64,000 bases of DNA from Bacteroides sp. (lineage in GTDB: Bacteria > Bacteroidota > Bacteroidia > Bacteroidales > Bacteroidaceae). A program made the position numbers and the translations under genes. Position 1 is the first letter of the stretch; every line of letters begins with the position of its first letter. Under the pieces are notes generated by a model. That model ran no database searches. It was not told where the DNA came from and was given only the letters and a program-made list of their open reading frames with translations. Shown in pieces: positions 1-8,015 of the stretch. The DNA lies in contig DXLO01000007.1 in the NCBI GenBank assembly GCA_019414665.1, positions 1-64,000 of the forward strand, given 5' to 3'.

Positions 1-45
1 CTCTCCAAAACTCTTTTGTAAGAGTGCTTCCTTTCAAAAGCGATG

Positions 46-76
46 CAAAGGTACGCATTATTTTGAAACCTGCAAA
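46..76 (-). promoter_or_regulatory. Leftward Bacteroides-type promoter
   Basis: On the minus strand TACCTTTG (46-53) matches the -7 consensus TAnnTTTG, with TTTG (73-76) 19 bp upstream as the -33 element. It points out of the window, so a divergent gene probably starts left of base 1. Seen by motif only. Confidence 0.5.
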
Positions 77-90
77 TAAATTGCCGCTTT

Positions 91-122
91 TTTGATTATT
101 TTTTCTCATTATCGTAACTTTG
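91..122 (+). promoter_or_regulatory. mutS2 promoter
   Basis: TTTG (91-94) and TAACTTTG (115-122), spacer 20 bp, fit the Bacteroides -33/-7 promoter. The predicted start site near 126 leaves a leader of about 37 nt before the mutS2 ATG. It lies back to back with the leftward promoter at 46-76. Confidence 0.55.
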
Positions 123-162
123 CAAACGAAAACTTATTTGTTATACAGACTAAAATACAGTA

Positions 163-2673
163 ATGATATACCCTCAAAATTTTGAACAGAAAATCGGATT
201 TGATCAGATTCGTCAACTTTTAAAGACCAAATGTCTTAGCACATTGGGAGAAGAAAGAGTTGAGTCAATGGATTTTTCTGATAGCTACGATGAAATAAAC
301 CGCCGGTTAGAGCAAGTGACGGAATTTGTACGTATCATTCAAGAAGAAGATGATTTTCCCAGTCAGTATTTTTTTGATGTACGCCCATCACTCAAACGTA
401 TCCGTGTAGAAGGCATGTATATGGATGAACAAGAATTGTTCGACCTACGTCGTTCATTGGAAACAATACGTGATATCGTACGTTTCCTGCAACAAACGGA
501 TGATGAGTTGGCTGACGATGATGAAGTCCACTCTCCATATCCTGCTTTATATGAGCTTGCGGGAGATATCATGGTTTTCCCCCAACTCATTACACGCATA
601 AACAACATTCTCGATAAATTCGGAAAAATAAAAGATAATGCATCTCCAGAATTACTGCGTATCCGACGTGAACTGGCATCTACGACGGGAAGTATATCAC
701 GGAGTTTGAATAATATTTTACGAATGGCTCAATCGGAAGGTTACGTCGATAAAGATGTAACTCCTACGATGCGCGATGGACGACTTGTCATTCCAGTTGC
801 TCCGGGTATGAAAAGAAAAATACGAGGAATCGTTCATGATGAATCGGCTACCGGAAAAACAGTCTTCATCGAACCAGCTGAAGTTGTAGAAGCCAACAAC
901 CGTATCCGTGAACTGGAGGGAGAAGAGCGACGTGAAATCATCCGTATACTTACCGAGTTTTCGGCAACTGTACGCCCACAAGTTCCTGCGATTCTACAAT
1001 CGTATGAGTTTTTAGCTAAAATAGATTTTATCCGTTCTAAAGCTCTTTTTGGAATCGACATCAAAGGCGTAAAACCTTCTTTCGAAAGCAAACAGGCCAT
1101 AGATTGGTTCGAAGCTGTACATCCGCTTCTTCAAATGTCACTTGCCAAACATAATAAGAAAGTTGTACCACTCGACATTGTATTGACAACGGAGCAACGG
1201 ATTCTATTAATTTCGGGTCCTAATGCCGGAGGTAAGTCTGTATGTTTGAAAACTGTCGGCTTGTTGCAATACATGCTTCAATGTGGTATGCTTGTATCAA
1301 TGAATGAGCGGAGTCATGCGGGTATTTTTCATAGTATATTCATCGATATCGGTGACGAACAGAGCATCGAGGATGATTTGAGTACTTATTCTTCACATTT
1401 GACAAATATGAAGAATATGATGAAGTATTGCAATGAAAAGAGTCTGATATTGATCGATGAATTTGGAGGAGGAACAGAGCCACAAATCGGAGGAGCCATA
1501 GCAGAAGCTGTACTGAAACGCTTTAATGCTAAAAAGACGTTTGGAGTCATTACAACTCACTATCAGAACCTGAAACATTTTGCAGAAGATCATGAAGGAG
1601 TGGTAAACGGAGCCATGTTGTACGATCGTCACGAGATGCGTGCCCTGTTTCAGTTACAGATTGGTAATCCGGGAAGTTCTTTTGCCGTAGAAATAGCACG
1701 TAAAATCGGACTTCCGGAAGAAGTCATAGCAGATGCTTCTGAAATTGTGGGAAGCGAATATATACAAAGCGACAAGTATCTGCAAGATATCGTACGTGAC
1801 AAACGATACTGGGAAACTAAACGCCAGAATATCCGCAAGCGAGAAAAAGTAATGGAAGACACCATTGCACGCTACGAAAGAGAACTGGAAGAACTGGAAA
1901 AAAGTCGTAAGGAGATTCTGAAAAAAGCAAAGGAAGACGCCGAACACTTGTTGGAAGAATCGAATGCAAAGATAGAAAACACTATCCGTACCATAAAGGA
2001 AGCTCAGGCTGAAAAAGAACGTACTCGCATGGCACGTCAGGAATTGACTGATTTCCGCCAGCAGGTAGAAGCCGCAGACAAAGCAGCTTTAGAAGAAAAG
2101 ATAGCACGCAAGATGGAGAAATTGCGTGAGAAGCAGGAACGAAAGAAAGATAAGAAGAATAAGCAGGCTAATCAGCCAGCAGCTCAACCTGTCCCTAAAG
2201 TTGTTCCTATTCAAGCAGGCGACTATGTACGTATTAAAGGACAGACCAGTGTCGGACAGGTTATGGAACTGAACGGAAAGAACGCTGTAGTCATGTTCGG
2301 ACTGATGAAAACAAACGTAAAAGCTGAACGTCTGGAACGTGCCGAAGCTCCCAAACAAAGCTTAAATACAACAAAAGCAACTTTCGTAAGCAGTGAAACA
2401 CAAGAACGTATGTATGAAAAGAAGCTCAACTTCAAGCAAGATATCGATGTACGAGGAATGAGGGGCGACGAAGCTATACAAGCCGTAACTTATTTTATCG
2501 ACGACGCCATATTGGTTGGAGTTAGCCGAGTACGTATCCTTCACGGAACTGGAACAGGCATCTTGCGTACACTTATCCGCCAATATCTTGCTACCGTACC
2601 CGGAGTCAAGCATTTTCAAGATGAACATGTACAATTTGGAGGAGCAGGCATTACGGTAGTTGATTTAAAATAA
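163..2673 (+). CDS. mutS2: MutS2 family ATPase with Smr domain
   Basis: MutS2 proteins are DNA- and ribosome-associated ATPases. Members have been linked to suppression of homologous recombination and to splitting of collided ribosomes; they are not mismatch-repair MutS. The 836-residue length is normal for the family. The MutS core has Walker A GPNAGGKS near residue 351 and Walker B LILIDEFGGG about 75 residues later. A long Glu/Lys-rich coiled-coil follows (about 520-660), then a KOW-like stretch, and a C-terminal Smr domain (about 760-836) with DVRG and HGTGTG near residue 794. The domain looks intact, so nuclease activity is plausible but not shown. The promoter at 91-122 gives it its own transcript, and its 3' end carries the promoter of the next gene. 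Confidence 0.96.
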   Translation: MIYPQNFEQKIGFDQIRQLLKTKCLSTLGEERVESMDFSDSYDEINRRLEQVTEFVRIIQEEDDFPSQYFFDVRPSLKRIRVEGMYMDEQELFDLRRSLETIRDIVRFLQQTDDELADDDEVHSPYPALYELAGDIMVFPQLITRINNILDKFGKIKDNASPELLRIRRELASTTGSISRSLNNILRMAQSEGYVDKDVTPTMRDGRLVIPVAPGMKRKIRGIVHDESATGKTVFIEPAEVVEANNRIRELEGEERREIIRILTEFSATVRPQVPAILQSYEFLAKIDFIRSKALFGIDIKGVKPSFESKQAIDWFEAVHPLLQMSLAKHNKKVVPLDIVLTTEQRILLISGPNAGGKSVCLKTVGLLQYMLQCGMLVSMNERSHAGIFHSIFIDIGDEQSIEDDLSTYSSHLTNMKNMMKYCNEKSLILIDEFGGGTEPQIGGAIAEAVLKRFNAKKTFGVITTHYQNLKHFAEDHEGVVNGAMLYDRHEMRALFQLQIGNPGSSFAVEIARKIGLPEEVIADASEIVGSEYIQSDKYLQDIVRDKRYWETKRQNIRKREKVMEDTIARYERELEELEKSRKEILKKAKEDAEHLLEESNAKIENTIRTIKEAQAEKERTRMARQELTDFRQQVEAADKAALEEKIARKMEKLREKQERKKDKKNKQANQPAAQPVPKVVPIQAGDYVRIKGQTSVGQVMELNGKNAVVMFGLMKTNVKAERLERAEAPKQSLNTTKATFVSSETQERMYEKKLNFKQDIDVRGMRGDEAIQAVTYFIDDAILVGVSRVRILHGTGTGILRTLIRQYLATVPGVKHFQDEHVQFGGAGITVVDLK

Positions 2674-2689
2674 AAAAATCATATCTTTG
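2660..2689 (+). promoter_or_regulatory. sdaA promoter inside the end of mutS2
   Basis: TTG (2660-2662) and TATCTTTG (2682-2689), spacer 19 bp, form a good Bacteroides promoter across the mutS2 stop codon. The -7 box ends only 4 nt before the sdaA ATG, so the predicted mRNA would be leaderless or nearly so. Confidence 0.5.
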
Positions 2690-2693
2690 TATT

Positions 2694-3902
2694 ATGAAAT
2701 CAATAAAAGAATTATATCGCATTGGTACAGGTCCCTCAAGTAGCCATACAATGGGACCTAGAAAAGCAGCCGAACAGTTCCTTGCCCGCCATCCGGAGGC
2801 AACATCTTTTCAGGTTACCCTATACGGAAGCCTTGCTGCTACCGGTAAAGGGCATATGACCGACGTCGCTATCTTAGACGTTCTTCAGCCTCACGCTCCT
2901 GTAGAGATTTTATGGAAACCTCATATTTTCTTTCCTTTCCATCCTAACGGAATGACTTTCAAATCGTTCGATAGCAACAAGAAACAAACTGAAGAGTGGA
3001 CGGTATTCAGTGTAGGTGGAGGAGCTCTTGCCGAAGAAGGACATGACAAAAATGCCACGCCTGAAGTATACAATATGAATACCATGAACCAAATACTTTA
3101 TTGGTGTGAACACACGGGCAGAAGCTATTGGGAATATGTAGAACAATGTGAAGGTCCCGAAATATGGAAATTCCTTGCTGAAGTGTGGGAAACAATGAAA
3201 GAAGCTATCCAGCGAGGTCTGGATGCCGAAGGAGTTCTTCCCGGTCCTCTTAACTTGCGTCGAAAAGCCTCTTCATATTATATCCGCGCTAAGGGATTTA
3301 AAGATTCTCTCCGTTCAAGAGGATTAGTTTTTGCTTATGCCCTTGCTGTCAGCGAAGAAAATGCTTCGGGAGGAAAAATCGTAACTGCACCTACCTGTGG
3401 AGCATGTGGAGTAGTGCCAGCTGTATTATATCATTTGCAAAAAAGCCGTGACTTTAGCGATGCTCGCATCCTGCGTGCACTGGCAACAGCCGGATTGGTA
3501 GGAAATATCGTAAAATACAATGCTTCCATTTCAGGAGCCGAAGCTGGATGTCAGGCCGAAGTTGGAGTAGCTTGCTCCATGGCTTCAGCAGCAGCCAGCC
3601 AATTATTCGGAGGAAGTCCGGCACAAATTGAATATGCAGCAGAGATGGGATTGGAACATCACCTGGGAATGACGTGCGACCCTGTATGTGGACTGGTACA
3701 GATTCCTTGTATCGAACGCAATGCTTATGCAGCCGCCCGCGCTCTTGACGCTAATATTTATTCAGCATTTACAGACGGACATCACCGCGTATCGTTCGAT
3801 AAGGTAGTAGAGGTTATGAAACAAACCGGTCATGACCTGCCTTCACTTTATAAAGAAACCAGTGAAGGAGGATTAGCAAAGAACTACCAGCCAATGGAAT
3901 AA
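2694..3902 (+). CDS. sdaA: L-serine ammonia-lyase (single-chain, iron-sulfur)
   Basis: The enzyme deaminates L-serine to pyruvate and ammonia. The 402-residue protein is the single-chain form, with the beta-type domain first (SSSHTMGP at about 15-22, through about 150) and the alpha-type catalytic domain after it. Cysteine motifs that would hold the oxygen-sensitive 4Fe-4S cluster are visible: APTCGACG and, later, DPVCGLVQIPC. The ATG is kept because the conserved sequence begins at once with MKSIKELYRIGTGPSSSHTMGP. It sits 20 bp after mutS2, but a promoter at 2660-2689 suggests independent expression, and a hairpin at 3918-3992 ends the unit. Confidence 0.95.
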   Translation: MKSIKELYRIGTGPSSSHTMGPRKAAEQFLARHPEATSFQVTLYGSLAATGKGHMTDVAILDVLQPHAPVEILWKPHIFFPFHPNGMTFKSFDSNKKQTEEWTVFSVGGGALAEEGHDKNATPEVYNMNTMNQILYWCEHTGRSYWEYVEQCEGPEIWKFLAEVWETMKEAIQRGLDAEGVLPGPLNLRRKASSYYIRAKGFKDSLRSRGLVFAYALAVSEENASGGKIVTAPTCGACGVVPAVLYHLQKSRDFSDARILRALATAGLVGNIVKYNASISGAEAGCQAEVGVACSMASAAASQLFGGSPAQIEYAAEMGLEHHLGMTCDPVCGLVQIPCIERNAYAAARALDANIYSAFTDGHHRVSFDKVVEVMKQTGHDLPSLYKETSEGGLAKNYQPME

Positions 3903-3917
3903 AGGATATTAATCTCT

Positions 3918-3992
3918 TTAGCCAGAATTTTCCTTAAAAGCTTTTCAGAAGAACATAAAGCGACTTTTAAAGAAAGTTCTGGCTAACTTTTT
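3918..3992 (+). terminator. Terminator after sdaA
   Basis: TTAGCCAGAA (3918-3927) pairs perfectly with TTCTGGCTAA (3977-3986). CTTTTTA follows. The loop is long and contains a secondary AAAAG/CTTTT pairing, so efficiency is uncertain. Confidence 0.5.
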
Positions 3993-4004
3993 ATAAACAA
4001 TAAG

Positions 4005-4640
4005 ATGAAATTATACAAGGTTTATTTATTCGACTTCGACTATACACTTGCAGACTCTTCCCGAGGTATCGTAATGTGCTTCCGCAATGTATTGGAACGT
4101 CATCAGCATACTGGAATAACAGATGATGAAATTAAACGAACTATCGGAAAGACTCTACAGGAATCATTTTCTATCCTGACAGGAATAACAGATGCCGATA
4201 CACTGGAAGCATATAAAAAGGAATACGTAAAAGAGGCTGACGTACATATGACAGTCAACACCTTTCTTTTTCCGGAAACAGAAGAAGTGCTCACCCGCTT
4301 AAAAACACGTGGAGCCAAAATAGGAATTATTTCCACCAAATACCGCTATCGTATCATGGAGTTACTAAGCAAGAAACTACCATCAAACTTTCTCGATATC
4401 ATCGTAGGAGGAGAAGATGTAAAAGAGCCTAAACCTTCTCCCGAAGGAGTTTTGCTTACAATAAAAGAATTAGGATGCAACAAGGAAGAAGTATTATATA
4501 TAGGAGACAGTATTGTAGATGCTGAAACAGCTCAATCGGCACAAGTTGACTTTGCCGGAGTGCTACATGGGGCTACAACCCGAGAAGAACTTTCGGCTTA
4601 TCCGCACGTAGAAATAATGAAAAGCTTGTCTGAACTCTAA
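4005..4640 (+). CDS. HAD-family hydrolase, phosphoglycolate-phosphatase-like
   Basis: A 211-residue haloacid-dehalogenase phosphatase. Motif I is LFDFDYTLADS (residues 8-18), with the nucleophile Asp in DFD. An alpha-helical cap (about 20-85) follows, then motif II GIISTKYR, the motif III lysine in EPKPSPEG, and motif IV GDSIVDAETA. This order matches the Gph/PGMB group, which removes phosphate from phosphoglycolate or small sugar phosphates; the actual substrate cannot be read from sequence. It follows the sdaA terminator and precedes the rplU promoter, so it is probably transcribed alone. No clear promoter was found, apart from a weak TAACTTTT inside the terminator region. Confidence 0.85.
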   Translation: MKLYKVYLFDFDYTLADSSRGIVMCFRNVLERHQHTGITDDEIKRTIGKTLQESFSILTGITDADTLEAYKKEYVKEADVHMTVNTFLFPETEEVLTRLKTRGAKIGIISTKYRYRIMELLSKKLPSNFLDIIVGGEDVKEPKPSPEGVLLTIKELGCNKEEVLYIGDSIVDAETAQSAQVDFAGVLHGATTREELSAYPHVEIMKSLSEL

Positions 4641-4668
4641 AAAAATCAGATAATTTCTTGCTAAACTA

Positions 4669-4699
4669 TTGGTTATATGAACAAAAACCTGTACCTTTG
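4669..4699 (+). promoter_or_regulatory. rplU-rpmA promoter
   Basis: TTG (4669-4671) and TACCTTTG (4692-4699), spacer 20 bp. The predicted start near 4703 leaves a leader of about 84 nt before rplU. Confidence 0.6.
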
Positions 4700-4702
4700 C
4701 AC

Positions 4703-4786
4703 CCGATTTTAATCCGTGGAGGTAGAAAAGCAACCGAATGAGAACGGTTCACCTTGCGGAAGAAACCCGTTTAATATATATTTAAA
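4703..4786 (+). promoter_or_regulatory. rplU 5' leader, possibly structured
   Basis: This roughly 84-nt leader contains a small hairpin, AACCG (4734-4738 region) pairing with CGGTT, in a GC-richer block than the surrounding DNA. Ribosomal-protein leaders often bind their own product. That role is inferred here, and I do not recognise a named RNA family. Confidence 0.25.
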
Positions 4787-5104
4787 ATGTACGTAATTGT
4801 AGAAATTAACGGTCAGCAGTTCAAAGCTGAAGAAGGCAAAAAACTGTTTGTTCACCACATTCAGAATGCTGAAAACGGTGCAACTGTTGAATTTGACAAA
4901 GTTTTGTTGGTAGACAACAACGGTACTGTTACAGTAGGTGCTCCTACCGTAGAAGGTGCAAAAGTGGTATGCGAAGTAGTTTCTCACTTGGTAAAAGGTG
5001 ATAAAGTATTGGTATTCCACAAGAAGAGAAGAAAAGGTTACAGAAAACTGAACGGTCACCGTCAGCAGTTTACTGAATTGACTATCAAACAAGTTATTGC
5101 TTAA
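4787..5104 (+). CDS. rplU: 50S ribosomal protein L21
   Basis: L21 binds 23S rRNA in the large subunit. The 105-residue length is standard. It begins [17 protein letters not shown] and ends with the family-typical [17 protein letters not shown] segment that contacts rRNA. It is followed after 21 bp by rpmA, the usual bacterial rplU-rpmA pair, and shares the terminator at 5408-5449. The ATG is preceded by an A/T-rich leader with no Shine-Dalgarno sequence, as is normal in Bacteroidota. Confidence 0.98.
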   Translation: MYVIVEINGQQFKAEEGKKLFVHHIQNAENGATVEFDKVLLVDNNGTVTVGAPTVEGAKVVCEVVSHLVKGDKVLVFHKKRRKGYRKLNGHRQQFTELTIKQVIA

Positions 5105-5125
5105 TCATTAAAAACGTAGAAAGAA

Positions 5126-5386
5126 ATGGCACATAAGAAAGGTGTAGGTAGTTCTAAGAACGGCCGTGAGTCAGCTAGTAAGAGATTAGGCGTAAAGATA
5201 TTCGGTGGTTCAGCTTGCAAGGCTGGTAACATCATTGTTCGTCAAAGAGGAACAGTTCACAACCCAGGTGAAAACGTAGGTATGGGTAGCGATCATACTC
5301 TTTACGCATTGGTAGATGGTACAGTATGTTTCAAGAAAGGTCGCGAAGACAAGAGCTTCGTATCTGTAATCCCTGCTGAAGCATAA
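5126..5386 (+). CDS. rpmA: 50S ribosomal protein L27
   Basis: L27 reaches toward the peptidyl-transferase centre with its N-terminus. The 86-residue protein starts [19 protein letters not shown], the mature-type N-terminus. It lacks the extra cleaved leader that Firmicutes L27 carries. Conserved [10 protein letters not shown] and [12 protein letters not shown] are present. It is second in the rplU-rpmA operon and ends just before a strong terminator. Confidence 0.98.
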   Translation: MAHKKGVGSSKNGRESASKRLGVKIFGGSACKAGNIIVRQRGTVHNPGENVGMGSDHTLYALVDGTVCFKKGREDKSFVSVIPAEA

Positions 5387-5407
5387 ACTTTATACCACAA
5401 AGGAATC

Positions 5408-5449
5408 AAAAGAAGATATTCTTTTTAATAAAGAATATCTTCTTTTTTT
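5408..5449 (+). terminator. Terminator of rplU-rpmA
   Basis: A perfect 17-bp stem (5408-5424 with 5430-5446), 5-nt loop TTAAT, and a T-run on the 3' side: a textbook intrinsic terminator. Confidence 0.9.
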
Positions 5450-5487
5450 ATATACATACACAAAGAAAAACAGATTTCTATCAAAAA

Positions 5488-5534
5488 AAATCAGGGAAAA
5501 GCTATTCTTATAAGAACTAACTTTTCCCTGATTT
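5488..5534 (-). terminator. Terminator after the DUF5606 gene
   Basis: A 14-bp perfect stem, AAATCAGGGAAAAG (5488-5501) with CTTTTCCCTGATTT (5521-5534). On the minus strand it is followed by eight T. It ends the leftward yajC-to-DUF5606 operon. Confidence 0.85.
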
Positions 5535-5560
5535 AAATATCCTTATTATTCTCTCCTTTA

Positions 5561-5968
5561 TCATTCAGCAGGAGTTGCTTCTACAAAATCAGACTCACCA
5601 CTAGAGATAAGCAGGTTATACCATTGGATCAATTTCTTAATATCACTAGTATGAACACGATCACGGTCGTATTCTGGCAAAACTTCAGCCATGAAAGCAT
5701 GCAATTCTTCAACAGAAGCCTTTTTGTAATCCAAAGAAGCTACCTTTCCGTCTTCTTTCTTTTTTACAGATTCCAAAACTGTAGCCAAAGGTACTTCATC
5801 ATCGTTAGTATACATAGCGATATCACCCAGTGAAATCACCTTGTCACTAGCATAGATAGGCATTCTTTTCTTATTTTCAACAGCTTCTACAATCAGCATA
5901 TTTTTAGCTTGAGAAATCAGTTTATACAATCCCGGTTTTCCAGAGATAGCTAAGATAGTTTTCAACAT
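5561..5968 (-). CDS. DUF5606 domain protein
   Basis: A 135-residue protein of a Bacteroidota family of unknown function (DUF5606), recognised from its N-terminus MLKTILAISGKPGLYKLISQ and an internal PEYDRDRVHTSDIKKLIQWY segment. The first half (about 1-60) resembles a small beta-rich domain, and the second half is helical and acidic. No signal peptide, membrane segment or catalytic motif is visible, so it is probably cytoplasmic. It is the last gene of the yajC-ybbR-coaE unit, 43 bp after coaE, and ends before the terminator at 5488-5534. I do not assign a function. Confidence 0.85.
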   Translation of the reverse strand: MLKTILAISGKPGLYKLISQAKNMLIVEAVENKKRMPIYASDKVISLGDIAMYTNDDEVPLATVLESVKKKEDGKVASLDYKKASVEELHAFMAEVLPEYDRDRVHTSDIKKLIQWYNLLISSGESDFVEATPAE

Positions 5969-6011
5969 ACGATTTTATTATTTTTAGTTATTCGAAAAAC
6001 AAAAATACAAC

Positions 6012-6626
6012 TCACATACGACATACACAAGCATCTCGCCCACCTTTTCCATTTTTTAAGGCTTTCAGCAAATTCTCCAATTGAGGAAGTAACGATCTGC
6101 CATCATTTATTACAACAAAATCTGCTCGAGAGCATTTCAAATCCTCATCCATTTGAGAAGCGATACGTTCTTTTACTTGTTCTGCGGTAGAATGATCGCG
6201 CTCCATTGCTCGAGAAATCCGAATTTCCAAAGGTGCATATACCGTAACTACATAGTCTACCACATCTTCAAATCCTGATTCATATAGAATAGCACTTTCT
6301 AAGACAACCAGTTCATCATTAGACCTGGCTGCAGCCCAACGCAGAAAATCTCTCTTCACGCAAGGATGTACAATAGAGTTCATACGAGCAGCATTATCTT
6401 CAGTTGCAAACAAGTAATTTGCCAATAATGGTTTATTGAGTTTTTCTCCAGAATACACCTCTGGTCCCAACAGTTCTATTAACTCTCTACGAATATCTGT
6501 ATCAGAAATCATCAGGCGCTTTGCCTCACTATCTGTATCATAAACCGCAAAACCTTTCTGGCTTAACATACGTGCCACATACGACTTTCCGCTTCCAATA
6601 CCCCCTGTTATACCTAATTTAATCAT
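6012..6626 (-). CDS. coaE: Dephospho-CoA kinase
   Basis: It catalyses the last step of coenzyme A synthesis, ATP-dependent 3'-phosphorylation of dephospho-CoA. The P-loop GITGGIGSGKS lies at residues 5-15. YDTDSEAKRL near 29-38 is the substrate-binding region, and HPCVKRDF and ESAILYESGFE are typical of the family. The length (204) is normal. It begins 12 bp after the YbbR gene stop in the same transcript; pairing with a YbbR gene is common in Bacteroidota. The C-terminal tail after residue 190 (GGRDACVCRM) is cysteine-containing and not conserved. Confidence 0.95.
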   Translation of the reverse strand: MIKLGITGGIGSGKSYVARMLSQKGFAVYDTDSEAKRLMISDTDIRRELIELLGPEVYSGEKLNKPLLANYLFATEDNAARMNSIVHPCVKRDFLRWAAARSNDELVVLESAILYESGFEDVVDYVVTVYAPLEIRISRAMERDHSTAEQVKERIASQMDEDLKCSRADFVVINDGRSLLPQLENLLKALKNGKGGRDACVCRM

Positions 6627-6638
6627 AACCTTAAGTAA

Positions 6639-7652
6639 TTAATCTTCTTCTACAGTTTGCTGTTCGATTAGATAATCAACAGAAGAAGGAACAACTCTTA
6701 CATGACTCACAAAATCAGGAGATCCTTTTACTACCAAGGGCAATTTATCCCCTTGAGTTCTTAATACATCTTCATAAGTAACCCCAATAAAAAAGTCATC
6801 AGACGAAACGTCTTTAAAGTGCCTCAAACCTACCTGAAAGGTAACCTGCACTTTAGAAGGAAATGTTCGCAACACCTTACCAGCAGGAAAATTAATACCC
6901 ACAACAGGTACATCGACTGTTTTTTCAGAGTACATGTCAACGTATACAGACAAATCATTATAAGCAGGAATAAATTTCACTCCTTTCACTTTATTCATCC
7001 CTACCCGCTTCTTCAAAGTATCAGAAATGTTTTCCCAAAAGAAGTTTTCCGTGTAAGCAGCCTTAAGCGTATCCAATATTTCCTGCGGTGCATACGCCAT
7101 AACAGAATCAGGACTAAAATCTATCTTAGAAATATAATACTGACGGTCGGGCTGAATAGTTCCGGCAAGTTTGACAGGGACTTTTTTTGCTTTTGCTTGC
7201 GTATAAATGAAATCAAGTGTATCAGGACGTATTGCCAGTACTTTAGTAGAAACATTCAACTGTGCTGCAATCTTTTTTGTCAAGTCTGACGATGAGATAT
7301 GCACATGCGTACCTTCATCCTTGTAATCATTAAAGTCGAAAGAGATAGGGAAAAAAGTTCTACCCAACATATAATTCAGCAGAACTGTCCCTCTGTCTTC
7401 CACTCGTATACGTACCTCACTAGGGAAATCAGATGTAAGTACTACCTCTTTAGGGACATTTTTCAAACGCAAAGGCACTTTAAACTCTGTCTGATAAGAC
7501 TCATCCAAGGTTTGCAGCATCCAAAAGCAAAACGAAACCAGCACAAAAAACAAGAAGACCAGACACTCCCTGCACTTATCGCTAAGCAAGAATGTTCTGA
7601 TCTTCCGTAATCCCAGTCTATAATATCTTTTTATGTTCTTTACATCGAACAT
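6639..7652 (-). CDS. YbbR-domain membrane-anchored protein
   Basis: A 337-residue protein with one N-terminal membrane segment (about residues 28-46, rich in F, V and L) and a large extracytoplasmic part made of YbbR-like beta repeats. YbbR/CdaR proteins in Firmicutes regulate the diadenylate cyclase CdaA. In Bacteroidota the role is unproven, and no cdaA is seen next to it here. It lies between yajC and coaE with gaps of 13 and 12 bp, so it is co-transcribed. The cytoplasmic N-terminus is basic (MFDVKNIKRYYRLGLRKIR), consistent with N-in topology. Confidence 0.82.
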   Translation of the reverse strand: MFDVKNIKRYYRLGLRKIRTFLLSDKCRECLVFLFFVLVSFCFWMLQTLDESYQTEFKVPLRLKNVPKEVVLTSDFPSEVRIRVEDRGTVLLNYMLGRTFFPISFDFNDYKDEGTHVHISSSDLTKKIAAQLNVSTKVLAIRPDTLDFIYTQAKAKKVPVKLAGTIQPDRQYYISKIDFSPDSVMAYAPQEILDTLKAAYTENFFWENISDTLKKRVGMNKVKGVKFIPAYNDLSVYVDMYSEKTVDVPVVGINFPAGKVLRTFPSKVQVTFQVGLRHFKDVSSDDFFIGVTYEDVLRTQGDKLPLVVKGSPDFVSHVRVVPSSVDYLIEQQTVEED

Positions 7653-7665
7653 ACCGACTTATTCT

Positions 7666-7974
7666 TTATTTAGCCTGAGCCTGAGCATCTGCATAGATAG
7701 AGTTTTTATCTACCTTAATTTTAACGCTAGATGCTATTTCTACGATAACAGTGTTATCTTCTATTTCCTTAATCTTTCCGTAAATACCTCCGGCAGTAAT
7801 AACAGACTGACCTACTTCCAAATTCTTACGGAAGTTTGCTATCTCTTTTTGTTTCTTGTTCTGAGGACGAATCATAAAGAAATACATAATAGCAAAAATT
7901 GCTACCATCATAATCAGGAAAGAGTAATCGCCTCCACCTCCTGCAGCCTGCAAAAATACAGTTAACAAATTCAT
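7666..7974 (-). CDS. yajC: Preprotein translocase subunit YajC
   Basis: YajC associates with SecDF of the Sec translocon. The protein has 102 residues with a single membrane helix (about 19-38, SFLIMMVAIFAIMYFFMIRP) followed by the family signature RPQNKKQKE and a small beta domain (VITAGGIYGKIKEIEDNTV). SecDF is not in this window. It is first in a four-gene leftward unit, and a -7 box at 8008-8015 just after nusB would let that unit be transcribed separately from nusB. Confidence 0.95.
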   Translation of the reverse strand: MNLLTVFLQAAGGGGDYSFLIMMVAIFAIMYFFMIRPQNKKQKEIANFRKNLEVGQSVITAGGIYGKIKEIEDNTVIVEIASSVKIKVDKNSIYADAQAQAK

Positions 7975-8007
7975 AAATTCTTCTTAGTTTAATTAATATT
8001 AGACGAA

Positions 8008-8015
8008 CAAAGATA
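8008..8015 (-). promoter_or_regulatory. yajC operon promoter (-7 box)
   Basis: Minus-strand TATCTTTG immediately after the nusB stop codon. No convincing -33 element at 19-20 bp, so this is a moderate call. Confidence 0.4.
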
